From positions 62,001 to 126,000 of the IMG/VR virus record IMGVR_UViG_3300019888_000002: a DNA stretch of 64,000 bases; one strand, given 5' to 3'. Shown here one piece after another: positions 6,779 to 14,674 of this stretch (position 1 is its first letter; every line of letters begins with the position of its first letter). The translations under genes and the position numbers were made by a program. The notes beneath the pieces are model-generated. The model was not told the origin of the DNA. It saw only the letters and a list, made by a program, of their open reading frames with translations, and made no database searches. This DNA comes from a virus.

Positions 6779-7330
6779 CTAGGCACATCTCGTCGGGTAG
6801 TGGCACAGCTCCCCGGTGGCATACGCCCTGCGGTAACACCTCGAGCACAGGCTGCGGCTGTGCTCGGCCACCGTGTTCGGGGCTTCACAGAGCTTGATCC
6901 GGCGTGGACGCAGCGCCACCCCGCAGCACCGGCAACCCCATTCCTCGGGTCCGGCCCGGTGGGTCGGCGGATGAAGACGCTTGGGTTCGCCGGAAGCCTT
7001 GCGCTGAGACGGCCGCACCTTGCGATAGACCCGGCGCAACGACTCGTTGTAGTCACCGGAGGCCAGCTTCCGTTTGAGCTGATATCGGGCCTCGGTCGTC
7101 TCGGACCGATTGCCGGAGGAGGTTTCCGGGAGAGCCACCCCGGCCGCCACCAGACCGGACCAGTTGTCGGCCAGTGCATACCCGGCGCAGCGCTCCCAGA
7201 TCGGGCACCCCTCACAAAGCCGATGAGCACGATCCCGGCGCTTACGCGGATCTCGAGGCAGATTGTCGGTCGTGAAGGCTTCAAGCCTGCCTCCACACAA
7301 AGAACCATCCCAAAATCCAGGGTCGAGCAT
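6779..7330 (-). CDS. whiB: WhiB-family iron-sulfur regulator with Cys-rich C-terminal extension
   Basis: 183 aa. The N-terminal part has the WhiB pattern: one Cys (SLCGG), then C-x2-C-x5-C (CEGCPIWERC) and the following turn (WSGLVAAG), which together hold a 4Fe-4S cluster in the family. Usual WhiB proteins are 80-130 aa; this one continues with a basic linker and a second Cys-rich part (CRCCG ... CSRCYRRAY). AAAGGAGGAATCAGCG supports ATG 7330. WhiB proteins bind sigma factor region 4 and redirect host transcription; phage WhiB proteins can do the same. The double-Cys layout is unusual. Confidence 0.85.
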   Translation of the reverse strand: MLDPGFWDGSLCGGRLEAFTTDNLPRDPRKRRDRAHRLCEGCPIWERCAGYALADNWSGLVAAGVALPETSSGNRSETTEARYQLKRKLASGDYNESLRRVYRKVRPSQRKASGEPKRLHPPTHRAGPEEWGCRCCGVALRPRRIKLCEAPNTVAEHSRSLCSRCYRRAYATGELCHYPTRCA

Positions 7331-7366
7331 CGCTGATTCCTCCTTTGTGGGGTCAGAGGTCATCGC

Positions 7367-7597
7367 TCAGACGCGGGCTGCTGCACGTCGAGTGGATGAG
7401 CTGTACAAGAACTGCCGGTGATTCCCACGGCAGACGTGATGGAACAACAGGTCGATCAGCCAATAATGCGCCAGATCGAGCCGATCCAGCAGGGTGGGTC
7501 GAGGGACGGCGAAGACCTCGTGCGCCCAGGTCTTGTAATCCACCACCGTCGAGGAGACAGAACCGGGAACCCGCTGGTATCCACCTGGCGAGTCCAT
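7367..7597 (-). CDS. Small protein of unknown function
   Basis: 76 aa. GTGAGGAGCGCCGT precedes ATG 7597. The middle (LDLAHYWLIDLLFHHVC) is an amphipathic aromatic-rich helix resembling the short LIYDLLHFF peptide encoded at 22323-22391. Ends Arg/Ala-rich. An upstream in-frame GTG at 7636 is possible. Confidence 0.65.
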   Translation of the reverse strand: MDSPGGYQRVPGSVSSTVVDYKTWAHEVFAVPRPTLLDRLDLAHYWLIDLLFHHVCRGNHRQFLYSSSTRRAAARV

Positions 7598-7607
7598 ACG
7601 GCGCTCC

Positions 7608-7886
7608 TCACGTCGTTGAAGAGTCCTTTCCCTCACTTATTCCCGGTGAAACTTGCCCAGAGTGAAGTGCCTGCTCGCTCTGCCATTTACACCAACCACG
7701 CACATTGACATATCCGTAGGCTGCGGCCGAAATGATGAACCCCCACTGAGTCGTGCTGACGGCATAGACCACCCACAGCACCTGCACCCCCACCCCGATC
7801 ATGAAGCCATACCAATGACGATTCGTGACCAGGTACAAACCAGATACGCCGATACCGGTGAGCACGAAACTCCAGAGTGGGTTCAC
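7608..7886 (-). CDS. Small membrane protein
   Basis: 92 aa with two to three hydrophobic segments: about 5-20 (WSFVLTGIGVSGLYLV), 28-43 (FMIGVGVQVLWVVYAV) and 47-60 (WGFIISAAAYGYV). Cytoplasmic Ser/Gly-rich tail. ATGA overlap with the upstream gene. Function unknown; a holin cannot be excluded but nothing here says so. Confidence 0.75.
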   Translation of the reverse strand: MNPLWSFVLTGIGVSGLYLVTNRHWYGFMIGVGVQVLWVVYAVSTTQWGFIISAAAYGYVNVRGWCKWQSEQALHSGQVSPGISEGKDSSTT

Positions 7887-8053
7887 AGCTTCCCATTGAC
7901 GAGCCCGGGATCACAGGTGGCCAGGGTGGCATGGATCTGGGCCTGGGCCAGAAGCTGACGTATCGGTGTCTTGTCGTAATCCCGCTCGTACCAAGCGTTC
8001 ACCTCGGCAAGAAGCTTCTCGGCCGTCTCGTAATGCTGTTGTGGAGTGCTCAC
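7883..8053 (-). CDS. Small helical protein, GTG start
   Basis: 56 aa. GTG 8053 overlaps the upstream stop (GTGA) and has AGAGGAG at good spacing, so the long upstream in-frame extension is out-of-frame shadow. Helical with no recognised domain. Confidence 0.65.
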   Translation of the reverse strand: MSTPQQHYETAEKLLAEVNAWYERDYDKTPIRQLLAQAQIHATLATCDPGLVNGKL

Positions 8054-8556
8054 CACTCGACTCCTCTTTCCGCAGCGATATTGGACAGCACCCAGGTGGC
8101 GTGCCGGATTCCCTGGGCATAGCTCGAGGGATCGGAGGCCGGGTAGTTCTCCTCCAACAAGTCGAGCCGACGAAGCAGAGCCATCAGGGTGTCTCGCGTC
8201 TGTTTCTCCTGCTCCCGGGCAGAGAGCCGAGCCCTCGGAACGATCGGCCCCGTCTCGACCACCCACACGATGGCCTGCCGCCCACTACGCATGGGCCGAC
8301 GACGAGAGGTGTCTCGAACCAACCCGAGATCTCGCAGTTCGGACCGACGAGAACGCACGCTCTGCGGAGTTTGATACGGGGCATCGCTGCGGACATAGGC
8401 GGCGACCAATTCTTCGTCGGTCATCCCGTCGCTCGCGCGCAGGATCTCGAGTATCCGACGTTGCCGCTCCCGCAGCCCGGTGATCGAGGCCGCCGCCTCG
8501 TGCGAGGTCGAAGGATCGGTGGTCCGTGCGGTCGCCGTGGCACCGGACAACTCCAT
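8050..8556 (-). CDS. Winged-helix DNA-binding protein
   Basis: 168 aa. After a Thr/Ser-rich start (TDPSTSHEAAASI), residues about 25-95 have the winged-helix pattern (RILEILRASDGMTDEELVAAY ... SVRSRRSELRDLGLV ... AIVWVV in shorter pieces), common in actinophage regulators. The second half is helical (RDTLMALLRRLDLLEENY). Start overlaps the upstream stop (TGATG). Likely binds DNA; target unknown. Confidence 0.75.
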   Translation of the reverse strand: MELSGATATARTTDPSTSHEAAASITGLRERQRRILEILRASDGMTDEELVAAYVRSDAPYQTPQSVRSRRSELRDLGLVRDTSRRRPMRSGRQAIVWVVETGPIVPRARLSAREQEKQTRDTLMALLRRLDLLEENYPASDPSSYAQGIRHATWVLSNIAAERGVEW

Positions 8557-8828
8557 CAGCCGACCCGCTTCAGTCGCATCGGGACACGGCCGGTGTGCGG
8601 CATCGGATCGAACTGTCCGGCGCAACACCGAAGACACGGCTCGACACCGTGCGCGACCGCGTCCCCGATCGTGGTCCAGATGTTCTCGTGCAGAGTGCGA
8701 AGCTTGTCGATCGCTTCGTCGGTGCCCCGCACATAGCCGGTGCACTCTTCGCTCAGGTGAAACCTGCGCCCGGTGCCGGTGTAGAAACACCGGGACTCGA
8801 GCAGGTCGATCACATGAACCGGTTTCAT
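8556..8828 (-). CDS. Putative zinc-binding protein
   Basis: 90 aa. CFYTGTG ... HLSEEC and EPCLRCC supply four or more Cys/His for a metal site. ATGA overlap upstream, TGATG overlap downstream. No family recognised. Confidence 0.75.
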   Translation of the reverse strand: MKPVHVIDLLESRCFYTGTGRRFHLSEECTGYVRGTDEAIDKLRTLHENIWTTIGDAVAHGVEPCLRCCAGQFDPMPHTGRVPMRLKRVG

Positions 8829-9025
8829 ATCATGCCTTTCTTGGTGGGGGTTATGACAGTTCCGTCCTCGTTCAACGACACGACAGAGGCCGAGATCATG
8901 CGGCCGTCCTCGAGATGGACCCGGGCACGTTCACCGAGATAGTCGTCGTGATAACGCTCCACTCGGTCGATCATGTCCGGCGCGATACGACCGGTGGCAC
9001 TGATAAGCACGATCAACTCGGACAC
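8825..9025 (-). CDS. Small beta-rich protein, GTG start
   Basis: 66 aa. GTG 9025 follows CAGGAGCAGGA. Ends with a short SH3/KOW-like run of strands (ARVHLEDGRMISASVVSL). Overlaps the upstream gene by 13 nt. Function unknown. Confidence 0.65.
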   Translation of the reverse strand: MSELIVLISATGRIAPDMIDRVERYHDDYLGERARVHLEDGRMISASVVSLNEDGTVITPTKKGMI

Positions 9026-9378
9026 TCCTGCTCCTGTCGAGCCCACACCTGCTGCACGCTGTCCAGCTTCACCAGGTCGACCCTGTAGGTATCGCCCGCC
9101 TGATAATCGGCCGAATGCTTCCCGGTGCCCCGCATCCTGTGCTTCTCGCATCGTCGCTCCCCAGCGAACCCATGATTACGGCAATACGGGTCGGAGCCCT
9201 CTCGCTCACCGCAGGAACAGCAGTAACACGTGGTGCGCTCACACTCGACCCACGGTGTGGCCGTGACCGTCCGGCTGTTCTTCCAGCCGTACCAATCCTG
9301 GTACTCGGTCCAGGTCTGCACCCGGGTTTCCGGGTCGACGGTGACCGGCCCCTTGGAATAGGACTCGTAGATGCCCAT
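9013..9378 (-). CDS. Cys-rich zinc-binding protein
   Basis: 121 aa. The middle holds many Cys/His (CERTTCYCCSCGERE ... CRNHG ... CEKHR), enough for two zinc sites. Aromatic N-terminus. TGATG overlap with the upstream gene. Function unknown. Confidence 0.75.
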   Translation of the reverse strand: MGIYESYSKGPVTVDPETRVQTWTEYQDWYGWKNSRTVTATPWVECERTTCYCCSCGEREGSDPYCRNHGFAGERRCEKHRMRGTGKHSADYQAGDTYRVDLVKLDSVQQVWARQEQECPS

Positions 9379-9812
9379 CAGGCCCTCTTCAGCTCTTCGA
9401 GAGTCTTGATCTCGGTGGTCTTGCGGTCGATCCCCTCCTGGAGAAACGCGGTACGAGAAAGACTCAGCTCGGCATCGGCGACCGTGGGCTCGAAGAGGGC
9501 GTACGCCAGATGCTTGTAACGCGCAAACTCCGACGGCGGGTAAGAATCCCACTTGTCGTCGTGCAGTTCGGTCCCGTCGGCATCCTCCCCGAAAGAATCG
9601 TTCCGATCGAAGAGCCACTTCCCGTCACACTGGTACCGATATTGCAGCTCGGTCGTGAAATAGACCCGCTCGGGTCGAGGGGAGGATTCACCGAGCACCA
9701 TGACGAACTCCACGGTCACACTGGCGAATCCGGCCGAGAGCACCCGGGGAAGGTGGTACTCGATATCGGCGAAGGCGACCTCGGTTCTCTGAGGGCCAAG
9801 AATCTCGGTCAT
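9378..9812 (-). CDS. Protein of unknown function
   Basis: 144 aa, alpha/beta. N-terminal two thirds beta-rich with YFTTELQYRYQCDGKW; C-terminal helix (AELSLSRTAFLQEGIDRKTT). GTAAGGAACCCCCACCG precedes ATG. First gene of a long coupled run down to 7608. Confidence 0.75.
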   Translation of the reverse strand: MTEILGPQRTEVAFADIEYHLPRVLSAGFASVTVEFVMVLGESSPRPERVYFTTELQYRYQCDGKWLFDRNDSFGEDADGTELHDDKWDSYPPSEFARYKHLAYALFEPTVADAELSLSRTAFLQEGIDRKTTEIKTLEELKRA

Positions 9813-9839
9813 CGGTGGGGGTTCCTTACGTTGTGGGTT

Positions 9840-9875
9840 GTACCCAGAGCGTACCGGAAACGAACTAAGATTTCA
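9840..9875 (-). promoter_or_regulatory. Promoter of the 144-aa gene operon, twin-GTAC type
   Basis: Minus strand: TGAAAT (9870-9875), 16-bp spacer, TACGCT (9848-9853) in CGGTACGCT. GTAC boxes at 9851-9854 and 9840-9843 are 11 bp apart. Weak hexamers but the box spacing is exact. Confidence 0.5.
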
Positions 9876-9896
9876 TAGCGACACGCCGAGACCGAA

Positions 9897-10388
9897 TCAG
9901 ACGATCGGGTCTCCGTCACGACCCTCCAGCTCGTCGGACACGTACACGGCCAAGGCATAGCTCTGCCACACGTCGGAGCGGAAGCCGTGAAACCATCCCG
10001 GAGCGGCCTTGGTCCCCTTGCCGTGGTTGGGCTGCCCCGGAGCGAACCGATCCACCAGGGCCTGGGTGACGTTGGAGTCCTTGGCCTTGGCGCTGTGGCA
10101 GAAGTGCATCTTGACGGGGCGACGATAGACGAGCCGCGCGTCTCCCCTCACACACTCCAGGAACCGACCGACCCACACGCAGGTCTCGAACACGTCCTTG
10201 CCGACCGCCATGCCGTAGGACGCCACCATCTCGATGGCGTAATGGTCGGCTTTCACCTCACCCTGAACCATCTCGCGCAGGGTGTGGTTGTCGTGCTTCC
10301 CGAACTCCAACGGCTTTCGGGTCTCGGCGTCGATCAGCGTCCAGCCGCTCTCGGTGTTGCCTGGGTCTATGGCGAGGATCGTGGTCAC
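9897..10388 (-). CDS. RuvC-like (RNase H fold) nuclease
   Basis: 163 aa. ILAIDPGNTESGW is the first catalytic strand with its Asp; IEMV (about 55) gives the second acidic residue; the C-terminal SDVWQSYALAVY carries the last Asp, as in phage RuvC-like Holliday junction resolvases. GTG 10388 is favoured by GGAG 7 nt upstream; a GTG at 10400 is possible. It lies just after thyA. Role in junction resolution or DNA processing is from the fold. Confidence 0.75.
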   Translation of the reverse strand: MTTILAIDPGNTESGWTLIDAETRKPLEFGKHDNHTLREMVQGEVKADHYAIEMVASYGMAVGKDVFETCVWVGRFLECVRGDARLVYRRPVKMHFCHSAKAKDSNVTQALVDRFAPGQPNHGKGTKAAPGWFHGFRSDVWQSYALAVYVSDELEGRDGDPIV

Positions 10389-10403
10389 TCGTTGCTCCAC
10401 GGG

Positions 10404-11207
10404 TCACACGGCAATCGGCGCTCGGATGGCCTCGTGATGCTGGTAATCGAGAACGGCGACGTCTTCGAACCGATAATCAAAGATGCTGTTTCGCTTCGTG
10501 AGCTGGAGAGTGGGAAACGGGTACGGCTCCCGGGCGAGCTGCTCGGTCACCTGGTCGAAATGGTTGATGTAGATGTGACAGTCACCCCCGGACCAGATCA
10601 GATCGCCCACCTCGAGGTCGGTCTGCTGCGCCAGCATGTGCGTGAGTAGTGCATAACTGGCGATGTTGAACGGCACGCCGAGGAACATGTCGCAGCTGCG
10701 CTGATTGATCATCAGGTCGAGCTTGCCGTTACGCACATTGCACTGGAAGGCGTAGTGGCACGGGGCCAACGCCATCTCGGGGAGATCGGTGGGGTTCCAC
10801 GCCGTGACAAGATGCCGACGGCTCTCGGGGTTCGTGCGGAGGCCCTCGATGAGCACGGCGATCTGGTCGATCCCCTCCCAATCCGTGTCGTCCTGACCCC
10901 AATGACGCCACTGGAATCCGTACACCGGACCCAGCTCACCGTCTGGACTAGCCCACTCGTCCCAGATATGCACCCCGTTGTCGTTGAGATACCTGATATC
11001 CGTCAACCCGGACAGCAGCCAGATCAGCTCGTGAACGACGGCCTTGAACGCCACCTTCTTGGTGGTGATCAACGGAAATCCCTGGCTCAGGTCGTACCGC
11101 AGCTGCCGACCGAACACCCCGTAGGTGTCGACTCCGGTCCTGTTCGGCCGCAGCACCCCGTCGCACAGAATCTCGCGGAGCAGGTCCTCGTACTGATGTT
11201 CGGTCAC
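10404..11207 (-). CDS. thyA: Thymidylate synthase ThyA
   Basis: 267 aa, the usual ThyA length. Converts dUMP to dTMP with methylene-tetrahydrofolate. N-terminal phosphate-binding Arg (RPNRTGVDT), folate/dUMP site (PLITTKK, WDEWA), catalytic Cys150 in LAPCHYAFQ, and [18 protein letters not shown] are all intact. GTG 11207 follows AAGGAGACGAA and overlaps the upstream stop (GTGA). Supplies dTTP for phage DNA synthesis in the host cytoplasm. Confidence 0.95.
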   Translation of the reverse strand: MTEHQYEDLLREILCDGVLRPNRTGVDTYGVFGRQLRYDLSQGFPLITTKKVAFKAVVHELIWLLSGLTDIRYLNDNGVHIWDEWASPDGELGPVYGFQWRHWGQDDTDWEGIDQIAVLIEGLRTNPESRRHLVTAWNPTDLPEMALAPCHYAFQCNVRNGKLDLMINQRSCDMFLGVPFNIASYALLTHMLAQQTDLEVGDLIWSGGDCHIYINHFDQVTEQLAREPYPFPTLQLTKRNSIFDYRFEDVAVLDYQHHEAIRAPIAV

Positions 11208-11458
11208 TTCGTCTCCTTCGGAGGTAGTAATGCATCGATCTGAGCCATCCATTCGCCCGATGGAGCCCACCGTTCGCCCATGATGTCCTGAAGCTTGCGG
11301 GTGAGCTGATGTGCGTCCCAGTGCTTCGTGTTCTTCAGCAGCGGTAGGAACTCCTCCCGCAACCGAGCACGCTGATAGCTATCGGAATCGGCGTTGGCAG
11401 CGCCGACGAGCATCACGAACGCCATGTGCCCTGCGAGCAACTTGGGGTCGAGAGTCAC
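11204..11458 (-). CDS. Small helical protein, GTG start
   Basis: 84 aa. Starts [15 protein letters not shown] at GTG 11458, overlapping the upstream stop. All-helical pattern, no domain recognised. Sits directly before thyA and is coupled to it. Confidence 0.7.
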   Translation of the reverse strand: MTLDPKLLAGHMAFVMLVGAANADSDSYQRARLREEFLPLLKNTKHWDAHQLTRKLQDIMGERWAPSGEWMAQIDALLPPKETK

Positions 11459-11703
11459 CGCAGCCCCCTCATTGCATGAAGTTTGCCGCAGGCCACGTGC
11501 ACATAGAACCCGGAATCCAGCACTCGGCCGATCATGTCTCCGGAATCGATCTCCGTTCTGCATCGGACACAGGTGCCACCGAACTCGGCCTCGAAAGGAT
11601 GCCCGATCGTCCAGTCCGGCTCGGTGTCCAGCGTCAGGCCCCGGCAATCGGCGCAATACGCCTTGGTCATGCCGTGTTTGCACTCGTCGTCATCGGCAGG
11701 CAT
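11455..11703 (-). CDS. Zinc-finger-type protein
   Basis: 82 aa. CKHG...CADC and CVRC...H..C give two probable zinc sites. The start overlaps the end of the upstream gene by 14 nt. Function unknown. Confidence 0.75.
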   Translation of the reverse strand: MPADDDECKHGMTKAYCADCRGLTLDTEPDWTIGHPFEAEFGGTCVRCRTEIDSGDMIGRVLDSGFYVHVACGKLHAMRGLR

Positions 11704-11995
11704 GGTAAGCCGCCCCTACTGGTACATATTCGCTGCATCCCTCACACACCCGATGGCCCGGACGAACACCGTTCAAGTACATCTCGTGAGTTCGAGCCAG
11801 ACTGCGAGCAGCCAGAATGCGCCCGAACGCCTGCTCCTTCTCCTCCGTGGTGGATGTCCACAGATCGAAGGACTTGTCAAGGTCCCCGGAAGCGATGAAA
11901 GGGTAAGCCCGGACCATTTCCTGCTTGTAGGCGGAATCGAAGTCGGCCGAATCGAAGTCGGCCGAATCGAAGTCAGCCGAATCGAAGTCAGCCAC
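11690..11995 (-). CDS. Protein with ADFDS tandem repeat
   Basis: 101 aa. The N-terminus is four copies of ADFDS (an acidic, repetitive tail), followed by a helical region and a CEGC...H..C cluster at the C-terminus. GTG 11995 has GAGGATCAGC before it and overlaps the upstream stop; ATG 12010 is an alternative. The repeat is a candidate for slippage changes in length. Confidence 0.7.
   Translation of the reverse strand: MADFDSADFDSADFDSADFDSAYKQEMVRAYPFIASGDLDKSFDLWTSTTEEKEQAFGRILAARSLARTHEMYLNGVRPGHRVCEGCSEYVPVGAAYHACR
11934..11993. repeat. Four tandem 15-bp repeats
   Basis: Unit GAATCGAAGTCGGCC (last two copies with A for G near the end), 11934-11948, 11949-11963, 11964-11978, 11979-11993. 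On the minus strand it encodes ADFDS in frame. The exact copies suggest recent expansion. Confidence 0.9.
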
Positions 11996-12398
11996 GCTGA
12001 TCCTCGACATACTCGGGATGCTGATTCTTCATGTGCCGGGTCACTTGGGCGAACGTGCGATGACAACAGGGGCAGATCCCGGCAGCAATACGTTTCCTCA
12101 CCTTGGTGAGCTGGCCCTTGGTGGCGGCATGAGAACGCCTCTGCGCCTCGATGGTGTTGTCCTTTTCGGCGATGATTCGATCCCGTGACTCCAGCGACCG
12201 GGACAACCGATCGGCGCGTTCACGTTCCTTCTGCGCCTGAGACTTCTCCTGATAGGACCCCACGTGACCGTTGGGACAGTAGATGTCCTGGTGATCCGCT
12301 CGACGCTTCTGCTCGTAATCGATCGGGAAAGCGTAGGCGATCCCACACTGCCAACAGGTCTCGACATGGAACGTCTCGATGCTGGTGAAGCTAGCCAC
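11988..12398 (-). CDS. Zinc-finger coiled-coil protein, GTG start
   Basis: 136 aa. N-terminal CWQCG and CPNGH, a charged coiled coil in the middle (RERADRLSRSLESRD), and a C2H2-like finger near the end (CPCCHRTFAQVTRHMKNQH). AAAAGGAGTCGAGTC supports GTG 12398. Likely binds nucleic acid; the partner is unknown. Confidence 0.75.
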   Translation of the reverse strand: MASFTSIETFHVETCWQCGIAYAFPIDYEQKRRADHQDIYCPNGHVGSYQEKSQAQKERERADRLSRSLESRDRIIAEKDNTIEAQRRSHAATKGQLTKVRKRIAAGICPCCHRTFAQVTRHMKNQHPEYVEDQRG

Positions 12399-12972
12399 GA
12401 CTCGACTCCTTTTCCTTGGTCTTCTGAGCCTCACGCTCGGCGTGATACCTGCTCAGCGGCATACGGGTCCAGATATCGGTGTCGATCTCGGAATCGACCA
12501 GGACGCTCCACGTGATTTCCAAGGTGTCCTCGTTGTCTCCGATCACATCCACCCCATAGGTGTAAACCCGGTGGGACCCGTTATCCAGGTAGTCCCCGTC
12601 GGCCGTGACCGGCATTCCCGGAAGCACCCTGCGTGGGCTCGGCTGATGACCGAAACTCCGAAGCTTCTCGTCGGCGGCGCGACCGTCGGCACTGCGTTTG
12701 TCCGGGACGATCTGCCCGGGACGGGGCTTGTTCCTGGTCTTCCTGCGCCATCCACGGGGGATGCCGTCAGCTCGGTTCGGCAATCCGAGACAGGACACAT
12801 AGGTGCTGTCGAGGAAACCGCTGAAATAAGCCATGCCTCCCTCTCCGCAGACCTCGACGGCCCAGGCGTGCACGGCGGCGATCCAATCGTTGGCAGCGGT
12901 GCGCGCCTCTCGATACGCCCGTACCAGCTCGGGATCGGAGGATCGATAGACCTCCATCGGGTTGTCGACCAT
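12391..12972 (-). CDS. Protein of unknown function with A-Y-x-x-A...ANDW helix
   Basis: 193 aa. N-terminal helix LVRAYREARTAANDWIAAV resembles helices in the 122-aa (18083-18451) and 99-aa (19045-19344) proteins. C-terminal beta-rich region. ATG 12972 follows GAGAGGATCGC and is about 20 nt from the promoter TSS. First gene of the operon running down through thyA. Confidence 0.75.
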   Translation of the reverse strand: MVDNPMEVYRSSDPELVRAYREARTAANDWIAAVHAWAVEVCGEGGMAYFSGFLDSTYVSCLGLPNRADGIPRGWRRKTRNKPRPGQIVPDKRSADGRAADEKLRSFGHQPSPRRVLPGMPVTADGDYLDNGSHRVYTYGVDVIGDNEDTLEITWSVLVDSEIDTDIWTRMPLSRYHAEREAQKTKEKESSRG

Positions 12973-12998
12973 GCGATCCTCTCGTGGGGTGTCCCCCG

Positions 12999-13028
12999 AT
13001 TGTACTGTCTCCGTACCAGTGATTACAA
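12999..13028 (-). promoter_or_regulatory. Promoter of the operon leading to thyA, twin-GTAC type
   Basis: Minus strand: TTGTAA (13023-13028), 18-bp spacer, TACAAT (12999-13004). GTAC boxes at 13002-13005 and 13013-13016 are 11 bp apart. Confidence 0.65.
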
Positions 13029-13030
13029 GG

Positions 13031-13243
13031 TCAACAGTAGTAGCACTTGGGAGTACTCTTGTCGTGCCGTACACGGCCGCAGTTGAAGCACGGGCTCGGA
13101 GGTGCCAGCGTGATCTCCAGACGTCCCGGCCACTTGTCGGAGTCACCGATACCGACGAGATCCTGACCGTTGCAGAACACCTCGCGGTCCATCCGATCGG
13201 GGCCACCGTCCTGACAGGCCCGGATCAATTCGGCCAGTGTCAT
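13031..13243 (-). CDS. Small Cys-rich protein
   Basis: 70 aa. C-terminus CFNCGRVRHD ... CYYC is a four-Cys zinc-ribbon-like site; a further Cys pair is near the start. ATGA overlap with the upstream gene. Function unknown. Confidence 0.75.
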   Translation of the reverse strand: MTLAELIRACQDGGPDRMDREVFCNGQDLVGIGDSDKWPGRLEITLAPPSPCFNCGRVRHDKSTPKCYYC

Positions 13244-13707
13244 CGGGCTTCGGCTTCCCTCGCTCGATACGCCTGCCTGAGAAATTCGGCATCCCGGCGT
13301 AACGGTGTGACGATCGATTCCTGATTGGGTCCGTTACGGTCCGAGTTCATCTCGTACCATTCGGCGGCGCGCTCGAGAACAGCCGCCTCCTCCAGCAGAC
13401 TCTCCGCACCGTCCATCCCGTACTCGAGATCCTGAGCGGCGATCAGATTGCGCTCCTCGATGGCCGTCCTCAGGTAGACACAGAGATCCAAGGACTCCTC
13501 ATAGGCATCCTGAAGCTGATCTCTCCCGTTGAACGGCTGAAGCAGGGAATTATATTTGTCGAGGCCGTACTGCTTGCGCTTGGTCTGGTCGGCGATCACC
13601 AGATCGTGCGCGGAGGGTCCCCCGTTGGAAATGGGCTCGGGCTGGACCTCGAGTCCGGCGTCGGCGAGCATCTTCTTCTCGGCCTCGGTGGGCAGGGTGT
13701 CACTCAA
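13240..13707 (-). CDS. MazG-like nucleotide pyrophosphohydrolase candidate, TTG start
   Basis: 155 aa. KYNSLLQPFNGRDQLQDAYE followed by ESLDLCVYLRTAIEER matches the all-helical MazG-like proteins common in actinophages, where acidic residues of the second helix bind metal. It would hydrolyse (d)NTPs or alarmone-type nucleotides. Start is TTG 13707 with AGAGGAG upstream. Only the N-terminal half matches; the rest is a long helix of unknown role. Confidence 0.7.
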   Translation of the reverse strand: MSDTLPTEAEKKMLADAGLEVQPEPISNGGPSAHDLVIADQTKRKQYGLDKYNSLLQPFNGRDQLQDAYEESLDLCVYLRTAIEERNLIAAQDLEYGMDGAESLLEEAAVLERAAEWYEMNSDRNGPNQESIVTPLRRDAEFLRQAYRAREAEAR

Positions 13708-13849
13708 CGGACTTGCTCCTCTGTTCTTTGAGCTGTTTGACGAACTCCTCGACGGCCTTCATGTCCGTTGTGCTCGGTTTCCCGCGTCCCCGCAACCGCA
13801 CGGTGACACCGTCGACATGAACCGAGCACCACCCGATCTTGTCGATCAT
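13700..13849 (-). CDS. 49-aa basic protein
   Basis: Frame beginning MIDKIGWCSVHVDG, a beta hairpin, then a Lys/Glu-rich helix (MKAVEEFVKQLKEQRSK). ATGA overlap with the hydrolase gene upstream and an 8-nt overlap with the MazG-like gene downstream make it a tight link in the chain. Function unknown. Confidence 0.65.
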   Translation of the reverse strand: MIDKIGWCSVHVDGVTVRLRGRGKPSTTDMKAVEEFVKQLKEQRSKSVE

Positions 13850-14643
13850 GCGGGGCTCCCATACCGGGCATTGAGCAGCTCGGCCCCATATTCGTTCCAG
13901 GTGAGCGAGGACCCCGGGAAATGATGACCCGGGTCCATGTAGGCACCGTGCTCCGTCGGTGGCGTCTTGGTGTAGTTGTAGATGTCGACCACCGCTTGGC
14001 TGTACCGCAGCCAGAACGCCGGATTCCAGAACTGATAGAGAGCCTGCTTGTTGCGTTGCACCCTGATCTGCGCGCCGAGATTGCCGATCTCCCCGCCCTC
14101 GATCAACGAGAACGGCGAAATAGCGTCGGAAATACGTCGAACAGGGCTCAACGGGTCGGCATCGGTGATCATGTCGGCGGGGTTGGCCAGCTCGTAGACC
14201 GGAATATCAGCCGGACCGAGCACCCGCTCACCGTGTAACCCGAAATTGGTCTTGTTGCAGACATCACCGATGCTTTCTCCGGCGCGGCGACCGGGATTGG
14301 CGATGTTGAAAGCGAAACGGACATCCATGTCACCCCGAACCTGCGGACTGACCAGCTCGGTGAGTATCTGATCGACCACCAACGCACCCAACGAGTACCC
14401 CAGGAAGGCGATCGGCGTCCCGGCGTACTTCTGGGCCAGCGCCAGACCGTTGCTGGCACCGATTCGCACGGCCGTGTTGAGCGAAACACCCGAAGGCTGG
14501 ATTCCCCGACCGACTGGGCCGAGCGTTGCCGGGAAATCCACGTCCTCGACCGCGAAACTCGAGTTCAGACGGTCGGTGAAGTCCTTGAGCATCCCCTCGC
14601 CCAATACCTCGCCGGTACCTCTGAAGGCAAGAACCATAATCAT
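13846..14643 (-). CDS. Alpha/beta hydrolase, LysB/PE-PPE-like esterase
   Basis: 265 aa. Serine hydrolase with nucleophile S84 in LGYSLGA, an Asp in NPADMITDADP and a His in TEHGAYMDPGHH as the likely triad. Length and topology resemble mycobacteriophage lysin B (mycolylarabinogalactan esterase) and PE-PPE-domain esterases. No signal peptide is visible, as for known LysB. It would cut mycolate esters of the host envelope at lysis. No holin or lysin A is near it; another esterase function is possible. Confidence 0.75.
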   Translation of the reverse strand: MIMVLAFRGTGEVLGEGMLKDFTDRLNSSFAVEDVDFPATLGPVGRGIQPSGVSLNTAVRIGASNGLALAQKYAGTPIAFLGYSLGALVVDQILTELVSPQVRGDMDVRFAFNIANPGRRAGESIGDVCNKTNFGLHGERVLGPADIPVYELANPADMITDADPLSPVRRISDAISPFSLIEGGEIGNLGAQIRVQRNKQALYQFWNPAFWLRYSQAVVDIYNYTKTPPTEHGAYMDPGHHFPGSSLTWNEYGAELLNARYGSPA

Positions 14644-14674
14644 CCGATCAACTCCCTGAGAGTGTGGCGGCGAC

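Noticed and set aside
12391-13206. Upstream extension of the 193-aa gene to 13206
   Set aside because: It would cross the promoter at 12999-13028; the ATG at 12972 has a good ribosome site.
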